Below are positions 63,924 to 64,000 of a stretch of DNA of 64,000 nucleotides, piece by piece. The stretch is from CAZQQN01 sp964595485 (lineage in GTDB: Bacteria; Bacteroidota; Bacteroidia; CAILMK01; CAYYUA01). The stretch spans positions 50,716 through 114,715 of the forward strand of contig CAZQQN010000004.1 of assembly GCA_964595485.1 (NCBI GenBank), read 5' to 3'. The first letter of the stretch is position 1; each line of letters opens with the position of its first letter. The notes beneath the pieces were generated by a model, which was given only the letters and a program-made list of their open reading frames with translations, was not told the DNA's origin and ran no database searches. The position numbers and the translations under genes are program-made.

Positions 63924-63999
63924 TGTCCGGTGGTGTAATTGGCAACACGTCAGGTTTTGGTCCTGAAGAGTCCAGGTTCGAGCCCTGGCCGGACAACCA
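63924..63999 (+). tRNA. tRNA-Gln (anticodon TTG)
   Basis: TGTCCGG (63924-63930) pairs with CCGGACA (63989-63995). The anticodon stem is TCAGG-TTTTGGT-CCTGA with anticodon TTG, and the T arm is CCAGG-TTCGAGC-CCTGG. The discriminator is A63996 and CCA is encoded at 63997-63999, unlike the neighbouring tRNA-Ala. Stable stems make it convincing. Confidence 0.97.
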
Positions 64000-64000
64000 T

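Overview
This window looks like a piece of a chromosome from a member of the Bacteroidota, probably a Cytophagales-like lineage from a saline habitat. Four kinds of evidence support this. There is a PorZ-like type IX secretion (T9SS) protein and a secreted protein with a T9SS-type C-terminal domain. Promoters fit the Bacteroidota pattern TTTG-N19..21-TAnnTTTG. Several families typical of the phylum are present (DUF2480, DUF4301, bacterial PGI/PMI, PorZ next to RecO). Finally, glycine-betaine synthesis genes suggest life in salt. The DNA is moderately AT-rich and densely coded. It appears to be a draft or metagenomic scaffold, because a run of 10 Ns lies inside metH and one gene carries an apparent single-base frameshift.

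Layout. Positions 1-9211 (minus strand) hold ten housekeeping and envelope genes: aminopeptidase P, fumarase, DUF2480, a PpiD/SurA-like foldase, a coiled-coil membrane protein, Ndk, a 53-aa membrane protein, a small exported protein, a TPR lipoprotein and a ChaN-like protein. Positions 9340-15107 hold PGI/PMI and then a signalling set: an exported TPR-CHAT protease-like protein facing a membrane anti-sigma/TPR protein and an ECF-type sigma factor. The 650-bp region upstream of the sigma gene is full of repeats and RNA-like structure. Positions 15757-18116 hold a Trk/Ktr potassium uptake pair. Positions 18375-24348 form a TetR-controlled envelope operon: regulator, LolA-like protein, two FtsX-type permeases, ATPase and beta-barrel. 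A secreted Asp-box protein follows.

Positions 26299-35901 are a surface-glycan region with a flippase-like membrane protein, two sulfotransferases, a DegT aminotransferase, a Gfo/Idh dehydrogenase, a GT2, a FemAB/GNAT-like protein and a very large GT2-like/GT-C/TPR fusion. Positions 36240-42166 hold a frameshifted DUF4301 gene, a hydroxypyruvate reductase-glycerate kinase pair, a thioesterase, a rhomboid protease and a haloalkane-dehalogenase-like hydrolase. Positions 42163-48051 (minus strand) hold a DUF5060 glycoside-hydrolase-like protein, RecO and PorZ. Positions 48134-54000 (plus strand) hold cytidine deaminase, a copper-type P-ATPase and a second glycan set (flippase, methyltransferase, GT4).

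Positions 54226-59899 (minus strand) are the most coherent metabolic unit: glycine/sarcosine methyltransferase, sarcosine/dimethylglycine methyltransferase and cobalamin-dependent methionine synthase. Together these would make glycine betaine from glycine and recycle the methyl donor. The end of the window holds Dtd, a small lipoprotein, a pair of PH-domain membrane proteins, tRNA-Ala(GGC) and tRNA-Gln(TTG).
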